A DNA stretch of 64,000 nucleotides from Calliopum simillimum (GCA_951812925.1 OX638368.1:78660909-78724908), one strand, 5' to 3'; shown: positions 44,394 to 54,944, counted from the first letter of the stretch. The notes: a model not told the origin generated them from the sequence alone. Numbers and translations are program-made.

Positions 44394-45013
44394 AGGGGTC
44401 TGCACAAGACATCTTGAAATAAAGTGTACTTTTTTGCTCCCATATTTTACACTGAACTGATGCATTTGATCCAAAAAATTCAAGATTCAAATCATCGTGT
44501 ACACTGATTTCATTTTGACACTATTTACATTGTCTTGTTTTATCAGTGTGAAAAATAAACTTGGTTCTAAAAAATACATCAGTGAACTCTATTTTATAAA
44601 AACAAATACTTCAGGTCACTGTAAAACGTGCGAGTAGAGAAACCACAATAAAATTTATGCTATGGTAACACTTGAAGAATTGTAGTAGCTTTCATACATT
44701 TATGCGAGAGAGAGAAAGAGAGCGTAAACCAAAAAGAGGCACAAGAAGAGAGCGATAAACTACTCTTATCACACCATTAACATTTAGTAGTGTACACTAC
44801 TACTACAGTATGCAACTAAAATAACTGAAACAAATCAAACAAGACAAATTAGCACAGTATTTGTTTATTTTCTTTGAAATTCTAGTTCTGTCAAGACATT
44901 TACACACGACACTGAACTAGAGCACTTGATAAATAAGAAACGGGTACAAAATATAACGTATCTTGAAACGAAATGTCTTAAAACGCAAACAAGACGTCTT
45001 GTGCAGACCCCTA
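44394..45013. mobile_element. 620 bp hAT-type MITE, 8-bp duplication GTATTCAT
   Basis: TAGGGGTCTGCACAAGACAT at the left and TAGGGGTCTGCACAAGACGT inward from the right. GTATTCAT is duplicated at 44386-44393 and 45014-45021. A GAGAGAGAAAGAGAGCG tract lies near 44705. No coding frame. Duplication length and ends fit hAT. Confidence 0.85.
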
Positions 45014-45238
45014 GTATTCATATCCGGCTCAGCCAAATGATCATTAACAACCATGTTAACACGGGTGTTCAAAACATTTTTTAACCCTCAAGTTGCATCA
45101 TTCGGAAAGTTTTTATAATTTTCTTGTTCAGGGTACTTTCCTTATCATATAACAAAAAAAATTAAGAAAATCCGTCGGGCGCTTTTTTTTAAATCGAATT
45201 TTCCGTTTTTGGCAAAGTTGAGTTAAGTCAAAAATAAC

Positions 45239-46267
45239 ATGCGAAAACTAAAATCAATAAAAAGGAACACGAATAGTCGTTTCTAACTAACTTTTGGATG
45301 CTGAATTCAAATCCGTTAACAAAATCGATCTATCGCTACAGAACTTTGAAATATCCTCACCGAAAAATTACCAAAATATAAGATTTTTCGTGATTTTTTT
45401 CTACTTTTGAGGTTATGTCACAAGACAGTGTAATACTTTGTCGTAAAATCTGTTATGTTAGTCAAAAGCACATATTTTTGCGTACAAAACTACTTTTAAA
45501 ATACATCAATATCTTTTTTGCTTGGAGTTATCCTAACCTAAAAATTTAAAAAGAAACAAAAACAAGATTTTCGACTACGCTGGAGGCTACATAGAGAACG
45601 CACGAAATTTTTTTGGTCTTTTATGCTAACTGAATCACTTATAATCATTTATTGTCTTCAAAATGAGCCATCAAATAGTCATCTACGATTTTTCTATACA
45701 AAGTTATGAGCTCTTTATTATGACATTAACAAACACAAAAACGTTATGCCAAAACAAGTAATACACTGAAGCAAAAAGTTAGTTTGCTTAAAATTGTTGT
45801 GACGAAGAAGGGAAAATTCGTAGGTGACCACTCGATGGCTAATTTTGAAGACGATTGTAGTAAGTAATTCAGTTAGTATAAAAGACCAAAAAAATTTCGT
45901 GCGTTCTCTATGTAGCCTCAAACGCTGTGGAAAATCTTGTTTTTGTTTCTTTTTAAATTTTTAGGTTAGGATAACTCCAAGAAAGAAAAAGATATTGATA
46001 TAATTTTAAAAGAGTTTTGTACGCAAAGATATGTGCTTTTGACTAACATAACAGGTTTTATGACAAAGTATTACACTGTCGTGTAACATAACCTCAAAAG
46101 TAGGAAAAAATCTCGAAAAATCTTATATTTTGGTAGTTTTTGGGTTAGGATATCTCAAAATTCTGTAGCGATAGAACGATTTTGTTAACAGATCTGAATT
46201 CAGCATCCAAAAGTTAGTTAAAAATGACTATGCGTGTTCCTTTTTATTGATTTTAGTTTTCGCATGT
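45239..46267. mobile_element. 1.0 kb ladder-family palindrome
   Basis: ACATGCGAAAACTAAAATCA at the left is inverted at the right end, and the arms match through GGATGCTGAATTCAAATCCG, GTTATCCTAACCTAAAAA and CTTCAAAATGAGCCATCAAA to a centre near 45755. Motif order is the same as in 42062-44063 and 30905-36793 although the outer ends differ. Confidence 0.8.
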
Positions 46268-46311
46268 AAAGAAAAAAGAAAAAACAAACTCTAAAAGTAA
46301 GATTAAAGCGT

Positions 46312-46812
46312 TGAACAGAATGATGAAGCTGTAGTATGCCGCTGTAGTACAGAATGTAGTGTAGCAGACGATGAAGCGCTTCGAGAATTTCTATGATCAG
46401 AATGGAAAAGTTTGCTGCTTATGGAATAGAGTTACCAATCTTATTTCGTTATAAAAATTGCATAAATTTTAAAACTACCCAAACTTTTAAAACTTAAAAT
46501 TATTTTCATAATTTTATTTGCTGCTCTTTTTTATGAAATTATAATGAATTTAGCGCTAAATTAACCTTTAAATCATTAAATAATTTTTACAAATTTATTT
46601 TCATCTATTCGGTAACATTGTTCTTCTGTCAAAAAGCATGCAGCAAGCGACAAAGTTGAAAAGTTCGAACTTTGTACTACGCCGCAAGCTTCAGCTACAG
46701 CGATAACTTCACATTGTGTTGACGAGTATTAAAATATGTGTAGTCAACTTTTGACAGTTCGTCGCTTACTTCGTACTTCAAGCTTCAGCTACACATTCTG
46801 TTTCAGCAGTAA
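46312..46812. mobile_element. Probable 0.5 kb MITE with AACAGAATG ends
   Basis: TTGAACAGAATGATGAAGCT near the left and, inward from the right, CTGAAACAGAATGTGTAGCT, with GAAGC and GTAG words repeated on both sides. The ends are diverged and no target duplication was resolved. Confidence 0.45.
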
Positions 46813-47509
46813 ATTTAGAAAAACCGAGAAAAATTTATACTAAAACATAAAATGGTGGATTAAAATCATAAATATTTTTGCCTTTAAAAAAAATAAGAAT
46901 TTTGCTTTAAAAAATAGTTAAAAGAAAAAGTGGTAAAAGTTATTAAAAAGAAAGAAATAATAAGTTAAATTGCATTGAAATTAAAATTTAGAATTTGCCT
47001 TAAGATAAATAAGAGTGAAAACTGAAATTAAAATTTGCTTTAATTGAAAAATCCATTCAAAAAACTTTAAAGTTAAAAAGTTTGAGAAAAAAGGTTGCCT
47101 AAAAATGGTTTTATACAAACCTAACATACATTTATTTGCATATAAAATTCCAACATAGAATCAGCATATCATCCAGTGAAAGGGCTTTCATCGATGGATA
47201 AGGCGGAAAGTCATTTACAGTTTAATTAAATTATTTATCATAAAAAAATTCTATAATTTAATGCAATTTCTGTTAAACCCATGGAAATAACATTGATTTA
47301 CCCATGGTAATAACTAAACTAAACTTAAAGTGCAAAAAACGACGTTTTTGCTGTTTTTCAAATTAGCTTCAAGGTCGCAAGGATTTTTTTCTGCTCTATT
47401 TTGTAAGATAAACTTGAACATCTTGCTTTTTCCCTTTCCAAAAAAGTGGTGAATGGTCATCAACGATTTTTTTTCGCAAAGTTATGCCCATTCCAACGAC
47501 AAGATCCAA
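46813..47509. other. Unassigned AT-rich sequence and a ladder fragment
   Basis: 46860-47300 is simple AT-rich sequence with no recognisable feature. 47300-47509 holds inverted ladder blocks (TTAAAGTGCAAAAAACGACG, CAACGATTTTTTTTCGCAAAG, AGTTATG), which replace the expected 3' part of the RTE-like element. Confidence 0.4.
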
Positions 47510-47514
47510 AGTTC

Positions 47515-48293
47515 CATTGGATACCCCTTTTGGCCTTATTAAGAGCTTTATAAAGGATATCATCAAGAACGATAAGGAAAAGTGATAGTGATAGTAGGCA
47601 CCCCTGCCGTACGCCTGAATCAATGGTGAATGTCGGTGACAACAACCCGTTGTGTAACACACTGCATTTAAAGCCTTCATATTGAGCACGTACTAAGTTT
47701 ATGGCCTTTGCGGTAATACCTCTTCGTTGCAGTGAAACCCAGATGTTTTCTCGGGAGACACTGTCGAAGGCAGTGCTATAGCTTACGAAGACAAGTTGAA
47801 GTGCAGCACGCCACTCGCATGATTGTTCGACAATTATTCTGAGCGTGTTGATTTGATCCACGCATGATCGGTTTCGCCGGAATTCTGCTTGCTGCTTTCG
47901 AATGGCCCAATCAAGTTTTTTGTTCACCCTGTTCAGAAGCACTTTCATCAATACTTTTGATGGTACTGAGAGCAAGGTAATGCCTCTAATTTCGGCATTC
48001 GCTTAGGTCACCTTTGTTCGGCAGTTTGACATGCCATGTAGCCAATCTTCTGGCAAACGCTCTTCGCTACAGATTTTGTTGAGCAGAGGATGGAGAATTT
48101 TAGCTGATGTTATGGGGCATGCCTTTAGCAGTTCAGCTGTTATTTGATCTATACCGGCGGCCTTGTTGTTTTTCATGCTTTGGATACTTTTCACTATTTC
48201 ATCGATTGTAGGCGGTGTTTGTATTCGACTACTACTGCAAGTCACTGCGGCAGTTGTAGTTGGTGATTCTGGTTGTGGGGATGTGGTAGACAT
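47515..48293 (-). pseudogene. RTE-like reverse transcriptase, missing the YADD half
   Basis: The first part reads KNNKAAGIDQITAELLKA and LPEDWLHG; after a stop and frame change at about 48000 it continues LLSVPSKVLMKVLLNRVNK, FRRNRSCVDQINTLRIIVEQ, FVSYSTAFDSVSR (the first catalytic aspartate region; FDS kept) and SGVRQGCLLS. It ends at RGIQWNFG where ladder-family sequence takes over, so the active-site YxDD and thumb are missing. Confidence 0.75.
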
Positions 48294-48413
48294 GGGATTT
48301 AGTATATCACAAAAATACTCTTTCCATCTCTTTAGTTGGTCGTCCGCGGATGTTAAGAGATTTCCATTTTTGTATTTGATAGGGCGGCTCTGTTGGAGTA
48401 TTCTGCGAGATAA

Positions 48414-49580
48414 TCAGCGGGTGATTTCGTAAAGCTGCCTGAGTTTTTGAGCATTTGCAGCGCTTTTGGCTTCGCTCGCGAGATCGTTATACATTCTTCT
48501 TTTGTCTTGTCTGCACGATCGCCTGACTTCTTTACTGAGAGAGTTAAAGACCTTTTCGGCGTCGTTCTTTTGCGCTCTAGTTTTAGTGTCGTCTCTCAGT
48601 ATTTTCGCGCTTCTTCTTTTTTCAACAAGATCCCACGTTTCCTCGCTCATCCAGTGCTTCTTGTTCGAGGGTCGAAAGCCAAGTATTTTTTCACTGGAGT
48701 TTAAGAACGCCGTCTTAACTGCCTTCCATGATGTTTCAATACTTTCACCACAATCGAACGGAGCTGTTTTAAGTTCTTCTACGAGAGATCTGAGTATCTC
48801 GTCGTTCTTAAGCTTAAGCACGTCGAATTTTTTTGCTACAGATTGTTCGCTGGGACGTTTATTAGCGGCGAGTTTTAGTCGAATGACCGCGACGAGAAGA
48901 TGGTGGTCGGAGCCTATGTCAGCGGCCCTTTTTACTCGTACGTCCAGAAAACTCCCTCTCCATTTTCTGCTAATGCAGAAGTGGTCGATTTGGTTTTCAG
49001 TGATGTTGTTTGGAGACACCCAAGTAGGTTTATGGCATTTTTTGTGTGGGAATAGCGTACCTCCAACGACAAGACCGGCTGCATTGCAGGCGTCAATGAG
49101 AAGCTCTTCATTGTCGTTTCTCGCACCTAAACCATGTCTTCCAATCACATGCTAAGGGTTAAGGTTTTCTGAGCCTACTTTGGCATTCAAATCGCCCATA
49201 ACCATTATGATGTCATTCTTGTGAGCACTGTTTATTGCTGCAGCGAGCTGGCTGTAGAATTCATCTTTGGTTTCTCTCTCTTATGCTTGGAAGATGGTAA
49301 TATTTCTTTTGGGGGTTCAAAAACTGCACCAAATGAGCCTTTCGTTTACAGGTTTCCATTCCATAACTGCCTTTACTGCAGTTTTACTTAACAAAAATTC
49401 AACTCCATCCCTGTGGATGTCATTTTGCGCTCTACCGGAGTATAGAAATTTTTCGCCGTCAGGAAGTACATATTTGCCGGCACCGTTCTATCTGCACTCG
49501 CTTAATCCCAATATCTCAAGGTTGAATTTTTGGAGTTCTCTTACGGCTTGATGTATTTTGCCTAGTTCATTAAGAGTTCG
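48414..49580 (-). pseudogene. RTE-like endonuclease domain
   Basis: Coding begins TRIGSWNVRTLNELGKIHQA and LEILGLSECR (catalytic SE.R), continues to DGVEFLLSKTAVKAV, GDLNAKVG (catalytic D-N), a stop at 49152, then IGRHGLGARNDNEELLIDAC, TWVSPNNITENQIDHFCIS (N-Q-I-D) and ADIGSDHHLLVAV (catalytic S-D-H-H). The frame continues through a charged linker to a stop at 48414. All main catalytic positions are visible although the frame is broken. It would nick target DNA. Confidence 0.75.
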
Positions 49581-49799
49581 GACATTCCAAGAGCCGATGC
49601 GTGTTCGAGTTTTCATCGAAAGGATTTTAAAATTTTGACGAACCATATTGGTTCCAGTTATAGGAGAATCATTCCTAACTATGCATGTTTCTTGCACCTC
49701 CAAATCCGATGTGCATGCTGCCGAGGCAGGTGGATTAACCGCACTTTGGTGGGTACCACTTGGAGAATTGTTTTCCATCGTTTTTCGATCCATGCTTCA

Positions 49800-50090
49800 T
49801 AAGTATAATCTTCTCTGCAACGCCCCACGCAGTAAGTTATAACCTTAAAGCTGGATCCGGCAAGCGCTGCAACTATAGTGACCAAATTCACTTTCAATTT
49901 CAGCCGCCCAATCTGGAACAGACGCTGACCTGGGAGCCGCCCACTTTGGGTCAGACGCTTCAGGATTTCGACAAGATGCTCATTTTAAGGCGGCATCGAC
50001 TCGCCTTGTCAGTGCCAGTTACGCTTTTAGTCGCCTTTTACGACAGGCATGCTTACCTCGGGCATATTCTGACCCCTTACCCGTAGGGAG
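49800..50090 (-). other. RTE-like 5' leader with structured segment
   Basis: On the minus strand the leader holds GGTAAGGGGTCAGAATATGC, AAGCATGCCTGTCGTAAAAG and GCGACTAAAAGCG, then CACTGACAAGGCGAGTCGA and CTGACCCAAAG. GTCG..CGAC and GGGTCAG..CTGACCC can pair. I recall similar GTCGTAAAAGGCGACTAA leaders on RTE-type elements. An HDV-like ribozyme is possible at RTE 5' ends but was not demonstrated here. Confidence 0.4.
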
Positions 50091-50226
50091 AATGGTAATG
50101 TGGTGGGGTATGTAAATTTCGATGGGATCATTTCATAAACTTACTACGAATGATCATGGGGGATGGGTTAATGATGTGGGAGTAGGCATAACATCTCAGC
50201 AGTTCTCAAGGAGACACTTGGCACAA

Positions 50227-50590
50227 TAGCCGTGTTTCTTTTGACGCGTTTATACAATTGTGGATATCTTTAAATTGCGATAACTCAAGAACAGTGAGTC
50301 GCACAATAAAAACTCTAAGGAACTTTTTTATGGAGAATCACGTTCTCTACAATAACTTTTCATTTTATATATAAAAAAATTTATCTTTTAGGAGTTATTC
50401 AAAAATCAATTTTTTTTTAATAACTATAAATAACTATTTTTTTTTTTACAAAAGATTAAAATTATTTGTAGAGCATGTGGTTCTCCCTGAAAAAGACCCT
50501 TGGACTTTTTATCGTACGACTCAGCGTTCATAAGTTATCGCAATTTGAAAATTACCACAATTGTATATACGCGTCAAAAAATCACGGCTA
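50227..50590. mobile_element. 364 bp foldback, family TAGCCGTGTTTCTTTTGACG (copy 2)
   Basis: TAGCCGTGTTTCTTTTGACG at 50227 is mirrored by CGCGTCAAAAAATCACGGCTA ending at 50590. The interior is the same hairpin as 29165-29546 in the opposite orientation, with an extra poly-T tract near the centre. Confidence 0.8.
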
Positions 50591-50849
50591 ATATCACTAG
50601 CGAAACACGCATTAGTTCCTTTTTTGACCCGGGTATTGCAAGAAGTCGTCAGTTCAATAATAATATATAAAACGTGAGCGATAAGAACGTTTGAATTTCA
50701 AATTTTCTTTGGAGAAACTTTTTAGTTTCAAAATTTGTGTAATTTTATTTGTCTAAAAAGCAACAAAAAAGAAAGGGAACAAAATTTAAGGGGACATTCG
50801 CTTTTGTAATTGAAAACAAAAAAACACTTTTTAAAAATTTTATTATGTA

Positions 50850-51421
50850 TTCAATTCAATTCAAATTTTATTTTCCATTCTCGTATCATACATAAATATT
50901 TAATTGTATACATTATGAGTTTTATCATTTAAGATATGTCAGCAAATATATTCTTAGACATGTATATGAGGACTACATATAATAAATACATAATAAATTA
51001 GAGGAAAAAAGAAAAACCTCCATTTGATTTATAAAATAATCAAACATTCAGAAAAGTTGTTGATAAAATGATTATTTTAACAATAATCAGATATCAACAA
51101 ATTTCATATTTGGTGATTGTCAATTTGGTTTACTAGTTATGAAAGTACGTTACTACATTCCCTTATTAAAGGATAAGATGAAAATTGATTTTTGTTGAAA
51201 TAATTGGTGTTAACTCTGTTAATAAAGTCGGTGAACATCTCAAACCCAGTTTCTTCGTGAAGTGCTGCAGTAGCATATCTCCAGTGCTTCCGGTTTATCA
51301 TTTTAAGGCATTTATTTTGAAGAATTTGCATCTTTTTTAAGTGGCATTTGGCTGCTTTGTACCACACTGGACAGGCATAGGAAAGAATTGGACGTATAAC
51401 ACATTTAAAAAGTAAATCCTT
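50850..51421 (-). mobile_element. 5'-truncated Jockey-like retrotransposon, 13-bp duplication
   Basis: ATTTTATTATGTA is duplicated at 50837-50849 and 51422-51434 and occurs once, apart from small differences, in the partner arm near 52030. The minus strand reads the RT C-terminus, then an AT-rich 3' region ending in a TTGAATTGAATTGAAT tail next to the lower-coordinate duplication. This is a textbook 5'-truncated target-primed insertion. Confidence 0.85.
51137..51412 (-). pseudogene. Jockey-like reverse transcriptase C-terminal end
   Basis: The frame reads FKCVIRPILSYACPVWYKAA, KKMQILQNKCLKMI, NRKHWRYATAALHEETGFEM and NYFNKNQFSSYPLIRE before its stop at 51137. R-P-I-L-x-Y-x-x-P-V-W and Q-x-x-Q-N-K-x-L are standard in the region after the thumb of Jockey/CR1 reverse transcriptases. 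No RNase H follows, as expected for Jockey. The 5' part was never copied in, so it is non-functional. Confidence 0.8.
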
Positions 51422-52085
51422 ATTTTATTATGTAAAAACTATTATATTTATTGACAAAATTTCTTTTGAACATTGTTAAGTATTGTCCAAAAAATATGAT
51501 AAAAATTTAATTTTTTTTTATATTAAGTTTCCCTTGGCTGCTGTAGAGGGCGTCACCCAAAAGTTACTTTTCAAACTGGTAGGACATTTTTCTCCGAACC
51601 TACTCGACCGATTTTAAAAAACCAAAAAGCATTCGATTACTCATAAAAAATTAAACAATAAACCTCTGAAAGTTTTAAAAAATACGCCCCCCTTTTTTTT
51701 ACGGCGCATTTTTTGAGGTTAGGTCCCTCAATTTTTTCGCATTTTTCATAAATATTCATACAAAAACTTCAAAATATAAAAAAGTATGAATTTTAAAGGC
51801 TTATTGTATAGTTTTGGGTCTCAAGAATAAAATCCATTTTGAATTTTTCAAAAATCTGTTACAGGAGGTCTAAAATATTTCCTACTGTTTAAAAAGTAAC
51901 TTTTGGATGGCGCCCTCTACAGCAGCTAAGGGAAACTAAAAATAAAAAAAAAATTTTTTTTCATATTTCTTAAACAGTGTTTAACAATGTCCAAAAGAAA
52001 TTTTGTCAATAACTATAATAGTTTTTTCATAATAAAATTTTTAAAAAGTGTTTCTTTTCAATTACAAAAGCGAATGACCCCTTAA

Positions 52086-53223
52086 AAAAGAAAGAATAAA
52101 AATTTTTTCATTTGTTTAAACACGAATTTTAAACATCTACGTCAATAAGCTTTATAGACGAATGAGCTAAAGGCTTCGTAATTTATCTACATGGGTAAAA
52201 ACTTAGATCCTTGGATCGAATCTCAGTGTGAGTAGTTCAATTTTTTTTTTTTTTTTTTTTCGCATAGAGAACGCCTTGCAAGGAAGCTTCTTTTCACTAG
52301 TGAAGTAGCTAGTGAGCGGTAGAACAAAGGGTGGCAATTGGCTCCTGCCTATGACATGTACACGTTAAATTCGCCAGTTGAGAACGAATAAAGTAGATCT
52401 GGGAAGAACTAATGCTGGTTACCGGAAGCTAGCAACTTCGCTAGTTCGGTACTAGTTCCGTGAACTGAAGGGATCTACCTATTATCAACATTAGTGAAGG
52501 AAATTTATAAAAAGATAATGTGGGGTTTGTACTCGTTTTGGTGTTGTAGTTCTTCTTCTTTTCTATTTTGACCATTTGATGATAACTTTCTTTTTGACTA
52601 AGCAGTGGCTTAAAAGGGACTCTGTAATAAAATTTGTATGTACGGGTTCTGATTAGGGTTTAGGTCATGAGTCCCCCAACCACTTTTTGCTAGCGGCTAA
52701 GGTGGGTCCCGACCTTTGACTTATTTCCCCCCAGAATAACCAATTTTCCGCAGAACGTTACAACTTATAATTATGTTATGTTATTAATAAAAACACGTGT
52801 AACGGATCCAACGCTAAGGCAAACGCGAACGACTACACCCGAGAGCACACGTCTGTACTCATCCACGGACAAAACGAAAGGCCGTTGTTACTTCTAATTT
52901 TGTTCTATCCTTTGTCATCTGTCAAAATGTTAGGGATGTCTTTATTCCAGAGTTTCCCATAGTGCTTTTTCATATTCCTATACTGCCGGAATCAAGAACA
53001 ATAATTTTCATATCGAACGATATTTCTTTATCGAACGGAATCAAGAATAGCACCCATAACAATTTTTTTATATGCATTTATATTGAAATTAGCATATCGA
53101 AAAATAAATATATCTCAGTAACCAGAGTTTCAAATTTCAAAAAGTTCATAGTTTATTAACACAAATTTAATCCAAATAAATAAAATAAGATTAAAAAACA
53201 TATTATTGATTTTAAAGCGTAAA
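52086..53223. other. Unassigned repeats, poly-T tract and an element end fragment
   Basis: A weak tRNA-like stretch (GAGCTAAAGGC, then GGATCGAATCTC) at about 52165-52230 runs into a 20-base poly-T (52241-52260). 52900-53058 is the inverted end of the family at 42800 (CATTTTGACAGATGACAAAG block to GGGTGCTATTCTTGATTCCG). 52260-52900 holds no recognisable gene. Confidence 0.4.
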
Positions 53224-54477
53224 TTATTTTATTTTTTCAGGAATACCTCTCATTAATGCTTTGATGATATCTTCTTCAATCTTTTAACTTACGCCTAAAG
53301 TATGCAATGTCCTTGGATGCCTTTTCTATTGCCTTTAATTGCCTTTTAACTATGTAAAACCGAATATCTTTCGATTGGCCGGAGTTCAAGGCAATTTGGT
53401 GTGTATGCTTTTTTTGGGAACAAAAATGAGGTTTTGCTGGTACATTTTGCTGACAAATTTTTAACAATAAAACGCAAATTTAAATTTACAAAAATTTAAT
53501 TATGTATTTTAGTTTACGCTATAACACGCGCGCTTTAAAACAATTCGTCTTTCACGCAACCCTTTGTAAAACAACTAACCAATTTTGCTTTTCGTTTGTA
53601 GCTAAGGCTATGCAGCTGCAAACAAGAGCAATAAAAAAAGATTTACCAAATAACAGCAACTTAAAAGACAAATTGTTTTCTAATGCGTGTGCAACAAAAA
53701 TTGAAAAATGAAAAAATTGGCAGAATAGTTATGAAGTTTACTTTAAACATATGAACAAATATTGAAATATTTATGTAATGTATGTGCATAAAATTTTTCA
53801 ACACAGTGAAGCAAAGTTAATAAGGTGTAATAAATTTTAGCAATGTAATAATTTTATAATTTTCGGCGGCAACACTCATACTTTCTTAAAAATGGTCGAA
53901 GTCTCATTTGCCAGCATTCCTTGGTGTAGATTTTGCTGTTGTCACGAAATTTTGGCTAATTTTACCACAGCTACAAATTAAGTGCCAAATAAGGTGTTTT
54001 AGAGAAATTTTGCTCTCATTTGCAATATAAAATGCCTGACCAAAAATCGGAAAGGACGTATGTTTAGTCATCCATAACGAAACATTAAAATTTGCACGTG
54101 TTTTTACTTCACAATTCTTTTGAAAATTCCGATCCGGCACTTTCTGAAGTTTTTAGGTCCTTAGCCCAGCCTTTCCTTTCGCTCTTTGCACAAATGACTC
54201 GGAGCAATCCGCTAGCTGGTTGGTTTTTCTTACTAAAAGGTATGGATTTTTCTCAAAAATGGTAACCTCTCTTTTTGCCTTAATACAGTGACTACATCTT
54301 TTTTCTGTCTGTTCCTTGCTTGCAATTGGTGTTAAGATTTGTCTGTAAATTTTGTACTACCCGGGATAGTGTATGTTGGCTAACTTTAGCATCCTTTGCA
54401 ATTCTATTAAAAGTATATTCCGGGTCATTTGAAAAAAATTTTATAATTTGTTTACGTACATCCTTTTCGCTAGCCAT
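53224..54477 (-). pseudogene. Tc1-like (Tc1/mariner, IS630) transposase pseudogene
   Basis: The probable start ATG is at 54477 (MASEKDVRKQIIKFF). The N-terminal helix-turn-helix reads TFNRIAKDAKVSQHTLSRVV. Further along, in other frames, are NVSLWMTKHT (expected position of the first catalytic aspartate, W-x-D replaced by MTK in this frame; V-M-D-D in the neighbouring reading), HLIWHLICSCGKIS, and a C-terminal block CLELRPIERYSV (from P-x-L-x-P-I-E-x-x-W, with the catalytic glutamate in PIER). The last frame ends ALMRGIPEKIK with a stop at 53224-53226. Several frameshifts and stops make it dead. Terminal inverted repeats were not located. Confidence 0.75.
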
Positions 54478-54739
54478 TAGTTCGCAAATAAATTCAAAGT
54501 AATGCAAAATAGTATTTGACATGTTTTTCAAACCTGTCCTAATCATAAAAATTTAAATTGTGTAGTGGAAAAAGTTATAAGCATAAGCCTGTGTACTAAT
54601 TTCAAATGACACACTCCTTATATGAAAATTATATTAATTTTTTTTATGAACTTTAGTCATTATTTGCAAGAATCGAAATTGCATGCATTTCTCAACTTAG
54701 AAAATTATGACAATTTAGGATAATAGAAAACTAATTAAC

Positions 54740-54800
54740 ACGGCTATGGTGACCAATGTTTCGGTTACCGATACGTAACCATCTTCAGACCAATTTATGT
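54740..54800 (-). ncRNA. Candidate type-I hammerhead ribozyme motif (Penelope-like association)
   Basis: On the minus strand: TTGGT, CTGAAGA (54788-54782), a six-pair hairpin GGTTAC..GTAACC, GAAAC (54762-54758), ATTG, GGTC (possible cleavage triplet GTC at 54753-54751), then ACCA. CTGANGA and GAAA are the hammerhead core; AC-ATTG-GT gives a two-pair stem III with a tetraloop, and TGGT/ACCA pair as stem I. Very short stem III is known in Penelope-like-element hammerheads. The pair closing stem II is U/C, a mismatch, so activity is doubtful. No Penelope RT is nearby. Confidence 0.45.
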
Positions 54801-54944
54801 TCAATTTAATTTATTTTAAATTCAATTTCATTTTAAATTAAATGAAATAGCAATTGCGGGGTATAGAAACAATCTCCATTGGAGATTGTAGCTTTTGTTT
54901 TGATTAATATCAATTTCATGTTTTGTGGTAAATGGAAGGTTTTT

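Larger units (their letters stand above)
47510..50090 (-). mobile_element. Decayed RTE-like non-LTR retrotransposon, 3' truncated
   Basis: Read on the minus strand: a 5' leader starting near CTACGGGTAAGGGGTCAGAA (about 50088), endonuclease (49580 to about 48800), linker, and reverse transcriptase up to the GVRQGCLLS block, breaking off near 47510 before the catalytic YADD. Stops at 49152 and 48002 and frame changes show decay. The EN text (IGSWNVRTLNELGK) and RT text (RSCVDQINTLRIIVEQS) match what I recall of the RTE/RTEX group. Confidence 0.7.
50790..52081. mobile_element. TTAA-flanked foldback with GGGGACATTCGCTTTTGTAA ends
   Basis: GGGGACATTCGCTTTTGTAA at the left and GGGGTCATTCGCTTTTGTAA inward from the right, bordered by TTAA at 50786-50789 and 52082-52085. 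The arms continue (AACACTTTTTAAAAATTTTA, TTGACAAAATTTCTTTTG, GGCTGCTGTAGAGGGCG blocks). A Jockey-like copy (50850-51421) is inserted in the left arm; without it the element is about 0.7 kb. Confidence 0.8.

Noticed and set aside
48447..49155. Long plus-strand frames (85 and 229 codons)
   Set aside because: They are antisense to the RTE-like endonuclease, whose minus-strand frame holds the catalytic motifs.
52150..52260. tRNA-like stretch followed by poly-T
   Set aside because: The B-box-like GGATCGAATCT deviates from consensus and the cloverleaf does not form; noted as weak only.
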